Assembly (NCBI GenBank): GCA_937927625.1
Contig: CALBSD010000128.1
Coordinates: forward strand, 14,078-78,077
Length of the DNA: 64,000 bases
Source: an uncultured Actinomycetes bacterium
Lineage (GTDB): Bacteria; Actinomycetota; Acidimicrobiia; Acidimicrobiales; Ilumatobacteraceae
Direction of reading: 5' to 3'
The position numbers and the translations under genes are program-made. Shown here one piece after another: positions 50,199-59,103 of this stretch. The number at the start of each line of letters is the position of its first letter. Within the stretch, counting starts at the first letter, position 1. The notes under the pieces were generated by a model. That model was not told the DNA's origin and did not search any database. It was given only the letters and a program-made list of their open reading frames with translations.

Positions 50199-51794
50199 GT
50201 GACTATGGCATCAGCAGACCTTGAATGGGGAAACTTCTCAGAGCAGGGGCCGTGGGTACTCGATCGAGAGTCCATCGCTTGGTCACGAATCGCCATCGTT
50301 CTTCGAGCTGCCGCTCAAAATGAAGTGCCCACGTTGATTCGCTCACGCCGCATTCCGCCGCTAGGTCGCCTCATCACCGTTGTCACTCATCTCGGATGGG
50401 CTTTACTTCCGTGGTTCTATAAAAAGAAGCGCAACAAGTTCTCGTCACCCGAAGAGTCGCGCGCGTACATCTCACTTCGCCTTCGACATGCCATCGAAAA
50501 ATTAGGCGCGACGTACATCAAACTCGCACAGATCATCTCTAGTGGTGAAGGCCTCTTCCCCACAGAGCTTGTTGATGAGTTCAAGCGTTGTCGTGATCAG
50601 GTCCCTGCAGAACCGTGGGACAGTGTGCGTACCACCGTTGAGCAAGATCTCGGCGCGCGAATCGAAGATGTCTTTGCATCTTTCGAGAAGACTGCTCTTG
50701 CCGCAGCATCCATCGCACAAGTGCACCGTGCATCTTTGCTGACCGGCGAAGACGTTGTTGTCAAAGTGCAGCGCCCCAATGTTTCTGTTTTGGTGAAGAA
50801 AGATCTTCAAGTCATGTCGTGGATTGCTCCCTTCATGATTGGTCGTATCAAAGTGGCCGCGCTCGCAAACCCACCAGCGCTCGTCGAACTATTCGCTGAA
50901 ACCATTGTGGAAGAACTCGACTTCCGTATGGAAGCGTCCAACATGATCGACGTCTCCGTCATGTTGCACGACCTCAATCAAGAGGCATACATCGTTCCGC
51001 GTCCACACCCCACGCTTGCGACACGACGCATTCTTGTGATGGAGCGTTTACAGGGTTTCAACTTTGATGACGTTGCAGGCATGCACGCCGCCGGCATCGA
51101 CACCGAAGCAGTCGTGAAAACGGGAATGATCTCCTTCATGGAAGGTGCACTCATTCACGGCATCTTCCACGGCGACCTTCACGGTGGAAATCTCTTTGTT
51201 CTGCAAGATGGGCGCACTGCCCTTCTTGACTTCGGCATTGTTGGTCGTCTCACGAATAAGCGTCGTCTTGCCTTCATGCGTCTGATGTTGGGCGCAACAA
51301 CTAATGACCTCAAGGGTCAGGTTGCTGCGTTGCGTGACCTTGGTGCCCTGCCTATGGACACTGATATCGACGCAGTCATCCGAGACCTTGGGCTTGACCA
51401 ACCCACGATTGACCCCACCTCTCTTAATGGTGAAGAACTTGTTGCAGAAGTGCAGCGCATCGTGAAGGCACTGCTTGCGTACGGCGCCAAGTTGCCAAAG
51501 GAACTGATGCTGTACGTCAAGAACATGGTGTTCCTTGACGGAGCGATCGCTCGCCTTGCACCTGACCTCGACATCATTGGTGAGCTCACCCACATCTCGA
51601 TGACATTCATGCAACGCCACGGAGCACGTCTTGCTCAGGAATTGGGCGTGGACACAAGCACCATTGAAATCGACATGGGCAGTCTCAAAGCAGGCCTCGG
51701 TGTGGACGAAAGCACTGAATCCATGACGTATCGCCAATTGCAGGAACGTCGCGAGTTGATTCAGAAGCGTATGAAAGACCACATCGTCAACTGA
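50199..51794 (+). CDS. ABC1/UbiB family atypical kinase
   Basis: A 531-residue protein of the ABC1/ADCK/UbiB family of ancient protein-kinase-like ATPases linked to quinone and lipid metabolism. The KxGQ-type motif reads KLGATYIKLAQIISSGEGLFP, with A instead of G in the last position. AAASIAQVHRA is the family Ala-rich loop, VVVKVQRP has the invariant lysine, and HGDLHGGNLFVLQDGRTALLDFGIVG combines catalytic loop and DFG. The last 80 residues are a helical tail. The start is GTG 50199 or ATG 50205. Confidence 0.93.
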   Translation: MTMASADLEWGNFSEQGPWVLDRESIAWSRIAIVLRAAAQNEVPTLIRSRRIPPLGRLITVVTHLGWALLPWFYKKKRNKFSSPEESRAYISLRLRHAIEKLGATYIKLAQIISSGEGLFPTELVDEFKRCRDQVPAEPWDSVRTTVEQDLGARIEDVFASFEKTALAAASIAQVHRASLLTGEDVVVKVQRPNVSVLVKKDLQVMSWIAPFMIGRIKVAALANPPALVELFAETIVEELDFRMEASNMIDVSVMLHDLNQEAYIVPRPHPTLATRRILVMERLQGFNFDDVAGMHAAGIDTEAVVKTGMISFMEGALIHGIFHGDLHGGNLFVLQDGRTALLDFGIVGRLTNKRRLAFMRLMLGATTNDLKGQVAALRDLGALPMDTDIDAVIRDLGLDQPTIDPTSLNGEELVAEVQRIVKALLAYGAKLPKELMLYVKNMVFLDGAIARLAPDLDIIGELTHISMTFMQRHGARLAQELGVDTSTIEIDMGSLKAGLGVDESTESMTYRQLQERRELIQKRMKDHIVN

Positions 51795-51834
51795 CACTTT
51801 CGTCGCCGAGCGGTTCATCGGCGAGAATGGAGAA

Positions 51835-52497
51835 GTGAGACTTCTCGTAGTGCGTTGCACCGTTGAATATGCCGGCCGTCTTGAGACACGACTTCCCGAA
51901 GCCTTACGGCTTGTGATGGTCAAGGCTGATGGATGTGTGGCGATTCACTCCGATGGCGGCGCGTACAAGCCTCTCAACTGGATGAACTCACCGAATGTCA
52001 TCGAAGACAACACTGATCACTGGATCGTGCGCAATCCCAAAGGTGAGGCAATGACCATCACCTTCCACGAGATTCTTCATGACAGTGCACATGAACTTGG
52101 TGAAGATCCCGGTCTTGAAAAGGACGGCGTCGAGAAGCAACTACAAGAACTGCTTGCTGCCTCACCAGAAGTCATGGAGCCTGGCCTCATTCTGATTCGT
52201 CGTGAGCACTACACCGCACTCGGACCTGTCGACCTTCTCTGCAAGGACCCCGACGGCAACACCGTCGTCATTGAAGTGAAGCGTCGCGGCGAAATTGACG
52301 GTGTGGAACAACTCACGCGATATCTCGCTGATCTTGCAAACGATGCATCACTAGGGAATCTGCGCGGCATGTTCGTGGCACAAAGCATCAAGCCACAGGC
52401 ACGCACCCTTGCAGAGTCCCGCGGCATTATGTGCGTTGAAGTGAACTACGACGAATTACGTGGCAAGAAGTCCGACGAATGGACCCTCTTTAGCTAA
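51835..52497 (+). CDS. nucS: Mismatch-specific endonuclease NucS
   Basis: NucS/EndoMS is the non-canonical mismatch-repair nuclease of Actinobacteria and some archaea, which otherwise lack MutS-MutL. The 220 residues match the family: MRLLVVRCTVEYAGRL at the start, ALGPVDLLCKD with the metal aspartate, and VIEVKRRGEIDGVEQLTRY with the E-x-K nuclease core. The tail ends SDEWTLF; a beta-clamp-binding motif may lie there. The start is GTG 51835, 41 bases after the ABC1 gene. Confidence 0.96.
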   Translation: MRLLVVRCTVEYAGRLETRLPEALRLVMVKADGCVAIHSDGGAYKPLNWMNSPNVIEDNTDHWIVRNPKGEAMTITFHEILHDSAHELGEDPGLEKDGVEKQLQELLAASPEVMEPGLILIRREHYTALGPVDLLCKDPDGNTVVIEVKRRGEIDGVEQLTRYLADLANDASLGNLRGMFVAQSIKPQARTLAESRGIMCVEVNYDELRGKKSDEWTLFS

Positions 52498-52499
52498 AG

Positions 52500-53852
52500 C
52501 TAAAAGCCTTCTTTGGAAGACGACGTCGCAAAGTCGCGCACGAAGTCAAAGAAACGACCACGACGTGGCTTCTCTGCTTGAGCAACGCCTTGACCCACCA
52601 CCATCAATGCACCAACGGTGGCATTGGTCACCGGGTCAATTGCAATGGCACTACCGCCTGCACGGTTTGCACTGTATGCGTCCACGACCAGTGGGGTCTT
52701 CAATTGAAGTTCCACTCGGGCGATGTCATTCAACACCAACTTGTCGGTGGACGAGTTCTTCAAAGTTTCCAGATCAAGGCGATGAATGACGCGAGACACT
52801 TTTCCATGCGCTTCACCCGACGGATGACGAATAATCAGATTGTCCCCCACCGTGAGTTCTGTCTCCACAAGCCAGCACACATCGGCGACGATGTTTGTCG
52901 CATCAACCGGCTGCGAAGCACCACTTGCCACAATCACGTCAAACTTGCCGACATCAAGATCATCAGCCAGTTCAACTGCAATTGCATCACCAGGAACTGC
53001 AATGTCGGTTGGTGCACCAGCGCGCGTCAGTCCGGTCACGACACTCGTGTTTCCCTTTGGGTGAACAGTGACTGCATCACCAACACGCAACACACCGCCC
53101 TCGAGACGGCCTGCATACCCGCGGTAATCACTTCCACCGTGTTCACGCAATGTCCACTGCACTGCAAGACGAGCACCCACCGTTGCGACTGGCGCGACAT
53201 CGAGCGTCTCTAATAAGTCAAGAACGGAGGGCCCTTCGTACCACGATGCCTCCGAACCCTTTTCAACGACGTTCTGTCCATCTGTTGCACAGATAGGAAT
53301 TGCATGAAGCGGAACGTTAGAACCCAATGTCGTCAAGATTGCAGCAACGTCAGTCACCACTTGATCAAAGGATGACTCGGCCCATTCAACAAGGTCCATC
53401 TTGTTCACAGCGAGAATGAGATGCGATACGCCCAACAACGCAGCAATAGAGACATGTCGACGGGTCTGTTCAACAACGCCATGACGAGCATCAACCAAAA
53501 CGATGGCGATGTCACTCACCGAAGCACCAGTCACCATGTTGCGAGTGAACTGTGCATGTCCTGGCGTGTCTGCCAATACAAAGCTGCGCTTTGGCGTTGC
53601 AAAATAGCGATAGGCAACATCAATCGTGATTCCCTGTTCACGTTCTGCACGCAGACCATCAGTCAAGAGAGCAAGGTTGAATGAACCATCGCCATAGCGA
53701 CGGCTTGCCTTACTGACGGCACTGAGCTGATCTTCAAAGATTCCCTTGGAGTCGTGCAAGAGACGACCGATCAGCGTGCTCTTTCCATCGTCCACCGAAC
53801 CAATGGTTGCGATGCGAACCTGTGTGTTCTGTTCTGTTGCTGTTGCAGACAT
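52500..53852 (-). CDS. cysN: Sulfate adenylyltransferase subunit 1 (CysN)
   Basis: CysN is the GTPase subunit that drives ATP sulfurylase to form APS. Its 450 residues are EF-Tu-like: GSVDDGKST (18-26), DTPGHAQFTRNM and NKMDLVEW are the nucleotide motifs, and two beta-barrel domains follow. No CysC (APS kinase) domain is fused, in keeping with the direct APS reductase encoded upstream. It overlaps cysD by one base (TGATG). Confidence 0.97.
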   Translation of the reverse strand: MSATATEQNTQVRIATIGSVDDGKSTLIGRLLHDSKGIFEDQLSAVSKASRRYGDGSFNLALLTDGLRAEREQGITIDVAYRYFATPKRSFVLADTPGHAQFTRNMVTGASVSDIAIVLVDARHGVVEQTRRHVSIAALLGVSHLILAVNKMDLVEWAESSFDQVVTDVAAILTTLGSNVPLHAIPICATDGQNVVEKGSEASWYEGPSVLDLLETLDVAPVATVGARLAVQWTLREHGGSDYRGYAGRLEGGVLRVGDAVTVHPKGNTSVVTGLTRAGAPTDIAVPGDAIAVELADDLDVGKFDVIVASGASQPVDATNIVADVCWLVETELTVGDNLIIRHPSGEAHGKVSRVIHRLDLETLKNSSTDKLVLNDIARVELQLKTPLVVDAYSANRAGGSAIAIDPVTNATVGALMVVGQGVAQAEKPRRGRFFDFVRDFATSSSKEGF

Positions 53853-54787
53853 CAGAAATACCCTTCGCGCTTGCGATCTTCCATCGCGGATTCAGAGAAG
53901 TTGTCGTCGGCGCGTGTTGCGCCTCGCTCGGTAATGCGAGCGGTCTTCACTTCGGCCAATACATCTTCATATGACGTTGCTTCTGAACGAATTGCTCCGG
54001 TGCAGCTCATGTCACCCACCGTGCGATAGCGAACAACTTCCTTCTTCGGAATCTCGCCTTCCTCAATGACGACAGGGCCACCGACGGACAACAACATTCC
54101 ATCGCGTTCAATAACGACGCGCTCATGAGAGAAATAAATCGTGGGCAGCGGAATGTCTTCGCGTGCGATGTATTCCCAGATATCCAATTCAGTCCAGTTT
54201 GAAATGGGGAACGCACGAAGATGCTCGCCCTTCACAATGCGTGGGTTGAGAATGTTCCAAGGCTCAGGACGCTGCGCACGAGGTTCCCATCCGCCCTTCT
54301 TGTCTCGGAAGCTAAGAATGCGCTCTTTTGCGCGGGCTTTGTCCTCATCGCGACGACCACCACCAAAGGCTGCATCAAACTTGTTGGAACGAATTGCACT
54401 CAACAACGTGACTGCCTGCTGGCGGTTGCGACTACCTGTCGGACCGGGGTCAGGAATATCACCCTTGTCAATGCTCTCCTGCACCGATGCAACAACAAGT
54501 TCAATGTTGTATTTGCGGACAAATTCATCGCGGTACTCGATGACTTCAGGGAAGTTGTGCCCCGTGTCAACGTGCATCACTGGGAATGGAAGTCGTGCAG
54601 GAGCGAATGCCTTAATTGCCAACCAGAGCAATACAGCAGAGTCCTTTCCGCCCGAGAACAAAAGGACAGGCGATTCACAACCGGCCACGACTTCGCGAAT
54701 GATGGTGATGGCTTCTGCTTCGAGGCGATCAAGATGTGAACGACTCTGCAAAATTGCGATTTCTTCTTGTGATGTAACGATGCTCAT
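53852..54787 (-). CDS. cysD: Sulfate adenylyltransferase subunit 2 (CysD)
   Basis: CysD carries the ATP-sulfurylase active site, making adenosine 5'-phosphosulfate from sulfate and ATP. The PP-loop SGGKDSAVLLWLA (about residues 45-57), GRRDEDKARAKERILSFRD and the ISNWTELDIWEYI segment are family hallmarks. GAGGAAATC upstream of the ATG at 54787 marks the start (311 residues); an upstream in-frame TTG is less likely. It lies between cysH and cysN. Confidence 0.97.
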   Translation of the reverse strand: MSIVTSQEEIAILQSRSHLDRLEAEAITIIREVVAGCESPVLLFSGGKDSAVLLWLAIKAFAPARLPFPVMHVDTGHNFPEVIEYRDEFVRKYNIELVVASVQESIDKGDIPDPGPTGSRNRQQAVTLLSAIRSNKFDAAFGGGRRDEDKARAKERILSFRDKKGGWEPRAQRPEPWNILNPRIVKGEHLRAFPISNWTELDIWEYIAREDIPLPTIYFSHERVVIERDGMLLSVGGPVVIEEGEIPKKEVVRYRTVGDMSCTGAIRSEATSYEDVLAEVKTARITERGATRADDNFSESAMEDRKREGYF

Positions 54788-54811
54788 GATTTCCTCTTTC
54801 AAATATTCACT

Positions 54812-55504
54812 TCAGACGTGCAGTCCGCATTCGGTCTTTGCTTGACCAGCCCAACGGCCAGCCCTCTTGTCTTCGCCGGGTGCCACCGGCTTCGTACATG
54901 GCCAACAACCAATCGATGGATAACCACGGTCCTTCAGAGGATTACGTGGCAATTCATTCAGATACTCGTACGACTCCATCTCCTCATCGCTGTACAACGC
55001 GAGAGGATTCACTTTCAACACACTGCGATTCGCGTCGTATGACAACACCGGAGTCTCGGAACGTGTCGGACCATCCACTCGTCGAACACCAGTGACCCAA
55101 CCCACGTTCTCTGCCAACAATGAGTTCAGCGGCTCTACTTTGCGCACATTGCAACACGCCTCTGTGTCGCGCATCCACAGATTGTCTGGAGTGACATTCA
55201 GTGGATGCACCACTCGCAAATTGATGTTGCTGCTGTTCTTCAACTCATTGGCCAACCAATGAGTTTCTGCAAATACGTATTGGGTGTCGATCATCACGAT
55301 CTCAATTCCCGGAACTGCCGATGCGGCCACATGCGCAAGCACGGCATCTTCAAAACTGCAGGTCACCGTGATGGATGCGCCCACGCGCTCCGCAGCCCAT
55401 CGAACAATGTCTGCAGGATGCGCCGTCTCTAACTCCACCGCTGCTGCAGCGATCTCGTCGGCATGCAGGTGCAAGTTCGATTTTGTCCAGATGTCCACGG
55501 CCAT
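54812..55504 (-). CDS. cysH: APS reductase, [4Fe-4S] type (CysH)
   Basis: CysH reduces APS to sulfite with thioredoxin. The 230 residues contain the cluster ligands CC (117-118) and C200/C203 (GCWPC), plus the catalytic ECGLH at the C-terminus (C226). The presence of the CC...CxxC set shows that it uses APS rather than PAPS, so no APS kinase is needed. The ATG at 55504 (MAVDIWTKSN) is preferred over a GTG fifteen bases earlier. It heads the cysH-cysD-cysN operon, preceded by a large inverted repeat. Confidence 0.95.
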   Translation of the reverse strand: MAVDIWTKSNLHLHADEIAAAAVELETAHPADIVRWAAERVGASITVTCSFEDAVLAHVAASAVPGIEIVMIDTQYVFAETHWLANELKNSSNINLRVVHPLNVTPDNLWMRDTEACCNVRKVEPLNSLLAENVGWVTGVRRVDGPTRSETPVLSYDANRSVLKVNPLALYSDEEMESYEYLNELPRNPLKDRGYPSIGCWPCTKPVAPGEDKRAGRWAGQAKTECGLHV

Positions 55505-55519
55505 TCGGACAAGATACAC

Positions 55520-55557
55520 CTATTCCCGACAAAAACAGTCGGATTTATCGGGAATAG
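55520..55557 (-). promoter_or_regulatory. Inverted repeat upstream of cysH
   Basis: CTATTCCCGA (55520-55529) and its exact complement TCGGGAATAG (55548-55557) are separated by 18 bases. A second, inner repeat CCGAC/GTCGG (55526-55530 with 55538-55542) overlaps it. It lies 15-53 bases upstream of the cysH start, the expected operator position for a sulfur-responsive regulator, or it could fold in the leader RNA. No -10 box is convincing. It sits in the 101-base gap to the photolyase gene. Confidence 0.65.
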
Positions 55558-55605
55558 ATTTCCCAATCCCCATAAGGGTTTGGCAGGCTTTCAACCCCTC
55601 AATCC

Positions 55606-57102
55606 CTAGAGGGTTCCCTCTTTTAGCCTTCTCTGGATGCGGACCGCAGTTTCCTGAAGTTCCACCATGTCGGAGAGTTGTTGAGCAGCACGAACCTGGC
55701 GGGCCACACGGGGATTCTTCACAAATCGGTCTTGGTGTCGCAGGAAGAAGTCCCAGTACAGAACCGTGAATGGACACGCATCATCCCCCACTCGCTTCTT
55801 GCGGTCATAGGCACAACCCTTGCAATGGTCGCTCATTCGGTCGATGTACGCGCCACCGCTTGCATACGGTTTTGTCGCCAACATGCCGCCATCTGCAAAT
55901 TGCGACATTCCCACCACATTGGGCACCATGACCCATTCCGCTGAGTCAATGAAGTTGTCCCACATCCACATCGTGAGTTGTTGTGGGTTAATGCCCGCAA
56001 TCAATGCGAAATTACCCAGCACCATCAATCGCTCAATGTGATGTGCGTATGCACGTTCCGAGACATGCTGAATCACAGATTTCATGCAATTCATTGATGT
56101 TGCATCTGGATTAAGGAACATCTCTGGAAGATCCTGAGAAGCACCAAGCGAATTCATGTCTTTGTACTCAGGCATCCAACGCCAATAGCAATTCCAGATG
56201 TATTCACGCCACCCGATGATCTGGCGAATGAATCCTTCTGCACTATTGATAGGAACCGCACCGCTTCGATATGCATTCTGTGCTGCCTCGACAACTTCGC
56301 CTGGCAACAAAAGACCGTTGTTTAGATACGGCGACAGCAATGAGTGCGCAAGATGCCAATTGGATTGCAACATTGCATCTTCATGTTCACCAAACATCGG
56401 CAGAACTTTTCCAATGAAGAAACGCAGGCGTTCAAGTGCGCCAGAACGAGTCGTGGCCCATTGTCCTTGTGGCGCATCACCCCACGAATTACCGGCGACA
56501 TCTTTCAGAACTGCAGCATCAAGTTCGTCTAGTTCCATGACGTGCGGGACCGGCCAACGGTCTTGATCTTTCTTCGGTGGCGGCTGACGATTCTCTTCGT
56601 CGAAGTTCCACTTCCCACCTGATGGCTCTCCACCATCCATCAAGGCATCGAGGCGCTTTCGCTGCCAACGATAGAAATCTTCCATCTTGATGTTCGTGCG
56701 GGCACCAAGAAAACCAGCGAAGTCTTCGGGATGACAGAGAAATTGATCTGAGCGGACGACGTCAATGTTCAACGATGAAACAAGTTGTCGCGCCACATAA
56801 CTGTTGGGTTCAGTTGCCATCACACGAAACGGTTGGAACTCTGCACGATGTTCCTCAAGCCCGCGCCGCATTGAGATTGCGAAGCGGTAATCGACGTCAA
56901 AGCCTTCTGCGCGCAACTCTTCTGCGAAGCGTCTCATCGAAGCCACAATGAAATGCGCACGTTGAATGTGCCACCGCCGTGAAGAAATTTTCCCGCGTGA
57001 TTCCACCATCAACACACGATGGGTTGCAGGGTCTGCGTCGCGAAGTGCACCAATCTGGCGATTCAGCTGATCACCAAATACCCAGACCGTTTGCAATGAC
57101 AC
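55606..57102 (-). CDS. Iron-sulfur cryptochrome/photolyase (FeS-BCP, (6-4) type)
   Basis: A 498-residue flavin photolyase of the deoxyribodipyrimidine-photolyase-related group. It uses light, FAD and probably a lumazine antenna to repair UV (6-4) photoproducts. C339, C427, C430 and C443 have exactly the 88-3-13 spacing of the [4Fe-4S] ligands of Agrobacterium PhrB, and the His pair 354-355 in YAHHIERLMVLGNF matches its catalytic histidine. Opening VWVFGDQLN is typical. The start is GTG 57102. It is the last gene before the sulfate operon and may be independently expressed. Confidence 0.93.
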   Translation of the reverse strand: MSLQTVWVFGDQLNRQIGALRDADPATHRVLMVESRGKISSRRWHIQRAHFIVASMRRFAEELRAEGFDVDYRFAISMRRGLEEHRAEFQPFRVMATEPNSYVARQLVSSLNIDVVRSDQFLCHPEDFAGFLGARTNIKMEDFYRWQRKRLDALMDGGEPSGGKWNFDEENRQPPPKKDQDRWPVPHVMELDELDAAVLKDVAGNSWGDAPQGQWATTRSGALERLRFFIGKVLPMFGEHEDAMLQSNWHLAHSLLSPYLNNGLLLPGEVVEAAQNAYRSGAVPINSAEGFIRQIIGWREYIWNCYWRWMPEYKDMNSLGASQDLPEMFLNPDATSMNCMKSVIQHVSERAYAHHIERLMVLGNFALIAGINPQQLTMWMWDNFIDSAEWVMVPNVVGMSQFADGGMLATKPYASGGAYIDRMSDHCKGCAYDRKKRVGDDACPFTVLYWDFFLRHQDRFVKNPRVARQVRAAQQLSDMVELQETAVRIQRRLKEGTL

Positions 57103-57137
57103 GTGCTCAGCGTATGCCCACGCGCGAACAAGTCCTG

Positions 57138-57184
57138 AAAATGCAAATCCCGTGGGCTAGAAGCACCCACGGGATTTGCATTTT
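57138..57184. terminator. Long hairpin terminator
   Basis: A 19-bp perfect stem (57138-57156 with 57166-57184) with AAAA and TTTT ends and a 9-base loop. It lies between the MaoC gene stop and the photolyase start on the minus strand, so it ends the MaoC transcript. Confidence 0.85.
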
Positions 57185-57205
57185 GAGTCTATGGACTGAT
57201 TGCGC

Positions 57206-58063
57206 CTATGCGTAACGCACGAGTCCTTGGTCGATGACCTTGCGGTCGCCGACGTAGGTTTCGAACACTGCTTCTCCCGGTGCGGTCTTCCAGATCTTCA
57301 CTGTGAGTGCTTCACCTGGGAACACCGGCGAAGCGAATCGACCTTCAATGTGCTTGAAGCGATCAGCATCGCCATCACACAAAGAATTCAACAAGCCACG
57401 ACCAGTGAATCCGTAGGTGCACAAACCATGCAAGATCGGACGAGGGAATACACCTGCTGCAACAGCAGGATGATTCGGGTCTGAGTGCAATGGGTTGCGG
57501 TCACCATTCAAGCGATACAACAGCGCTTGGTCTGGTGAAGTTTGGAATGTCTCTTCGAAGTCTGGTGCATTTGCTGGTGGTTCGTTCACTGCACCGCTTG
57601 GACCGCGCTCGCCGCCGAAACCGCCTGCTTCACGAATGAAAACAGATGAACGTGTCGAGTACAACGGCTTGCCAGCAGCATCAGTTGCTTCGGCTTCAGT
57701 CACGATGACTGCAGCTTTCACCTTGTCGTACATCGCAACGAGCTTGCTCTGCACCGTGGCAGTCCCTTCAACAGGAAGAGGCTGATGCAATGTGATGGCC
57801 TGGGATGCGTGCACCAAGTTTGCAAAGTTGAATTCACCAACATTGCGCATTGGATTGGATTCTGCGGTGCCTTGCCCATAGCCAAGAACGACGGGCATTG
57901 TTGGCAATGCCTTTTGTGTGACACCAGTGGAGTTCTCTGTTACATACTGCAACTGATCAGAACTCACGTTGAGGCTCACTGCATACAGCAAAGAGTCTTT
58001 TGATGTCCAAGAAATTTGATATGGCTCGCCAACCGAACCAACTGCTGCGGGATTCAACGCCAT
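57206..58063 (-). CDS. MaoC-type enoyl-CoA hydratase 2
   Basis: A 285-residue double-hotdog hydratase that converts trans-2-enoyl-CoA to (R)-3-hydroxyacyl-CoA. The second half has the hydratase-2 signature LYRLNGDRNPLHSDP followed by VFPRPILHGLCTYGF; the first half is the degenerate substrate-binding hotdog. This is the same chemistry as the C-terminal half of peroxisomal multifunctional enzyme 2. It sits nine bases after the SDR gene, its natural partner. Confidence 0.92.
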   Translation of the reverse strand: MALNPAAVGSVGEPYQISWTSKDSLLYAVSLNVSSDQLQYVTENSTGVTQKALPTMPVVLGYGQGTAESNPMRNVGEFNFANLVHASQAITLHQPLPVEGTATVQSKLVAMYDKVKAAVIVTEAEATDAAGKPLYSTRSSVFIREAGGFGGERGPSGAVNEPPANAPDFEETFQTSPDQALLYRLNGDRNPLHSDPNHPAVAAGVFPRPILHGLCTYGFTGRGLLNSLCDGDADRFKHIEGRFASPVFPGEALTVKIWKTAPGEAVFETYVGDRKVIDQGLVRYA

Positions 58064-58071
58064 GATGCGAC

Positions 58072-59001
58072 CTACTTCTTACCGATGGTGTTCTGAGGGT
58101 AAGAGCCATCCTTGCCGTCCATGCCGGCATTTGGACGTGCTGTCTTCAACATTTCTGTGACAGCTGCGCCAATCTTTGTTGGGTCGTCAATTGGCTTCAC
58201 GCTTGGTCCGCGGTGCCAGCCTTCGGCAATTGCCAATGTCTGACCGCTTGCTTCAAAGATGCGGCCAGTGACATCGCCTGCTTCGCTACCGGCAAGCCAG
58301 GTAACGATTGGTGCAATCCAACGTGGTGAACGCATCTCGCGCTCTTCGTCGGTCTCTGGCGCATTGCCAAGACCCTCTGTCATACGTGTGAGCGCAACTG
58401 GTGCCACTGCGTTCACGGTGACGCCGAAACGTGCAAGCTCGAGAGCAGCGATCACAGTGAATGATGCAATGCCAGCCTTTGCTGCGCCGTAGTTGGTCTG
58501 GCCGATGTTGCCGTAGATACCCGATACCGAGGTGGTGTTGATGATGCGGCCATACACCTCTTTGCCAGCCTTGGCCTGCTCGCGCCAGTAGGCAGCTGCC
58601 CAGCGTGCAGGACCGAAGGTTCCCTTGAGGTGCACCTTGATCACTGCGTCCCACTCTTCTTCGGTCATGTTGGTGAGCATGCGGTCGCGCAAGATTCCTG
58701 CGTTGTTTACGACGATGTTGATGTCGCCGAATGTTTCCACTGCTGTGTTGATGAGGCGCTGTGCACCTTCCCATGAAGAAATGTCGTCGCCGTTTGCAAC
58801 CGCTTCGCCACCCATGCCCTTGATTTCGTCGACAACTGACTGTGCAGGGCTGACATCGCCACCGCTGCCATCAACACCAGCGCCCAAGTCGTTCACAACA
58901 ACCTTTGCGCCCTGACTTGCAAGGCTCAACGCATGCTCGCGTCCGATTCCACGACCGGCTCCGGTCACTACGGCTACGCGGCCTTCACACAACTTCGCCA
59001 T
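58072..59001 (-). CDS. MFE-2-type short-chain (3R)-hydroxyacyl-CoA dehydrogenase
   Basis: A 309-residue SDR. TGAGRGIGREHAL binds NAD, VNDLGAGVDGSG is characteristic of the HSD17B4/MFE-2 dehydrogenase group, VNNAGILRDRM and the Ser...TNYGAAKAG triad are present. The ATG at 59001 (MAKLCEGRVAVV) is chosen over a much longer frame that runs into the divergent flavoprotein gene. With the MaoC hydratase downstream it makes a split MFE-2 for beta-oxidation of long or branched acyl-CoAs. Confidence 0.92.
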   Translation of the reverse strand: MAKLCEGRVAVVTGAGRGIGREHALSLASQGAKVVVNDLGAGVDGSGGDVSPAQSVVDEIKGMGGEAVANGDDISSWEGAQRLINTAVETFGDINIVVNNAGILRDRMLTNMTEEEWDAVIKVHLKGTFGPARWAAAYWREQAKAGKEVYGRIINTTSVSGIYGNIGQTNYGAAKAGIASFTVIAALELARFGVTVNAVAPVALTRMTEGLGNAPETDEEREMRSPRWIAPIVTWLAGSEAGDVTGRIFEASGQTLAIAEGWHRGPSVKPIDDPTKIGAAVTEMLKTARPNAGMDGKDGSYPQNTIGKK

Positions 59002-59103
59002 GATGGCTCCTTCGATAGGTAGATGGCACCCCGTGGTGCCTGCCCTGATACTACGAACTGGTGTCACAGCCGACATAGCCCGACCGCCCCTAGCCTCAAC
59101 TTC

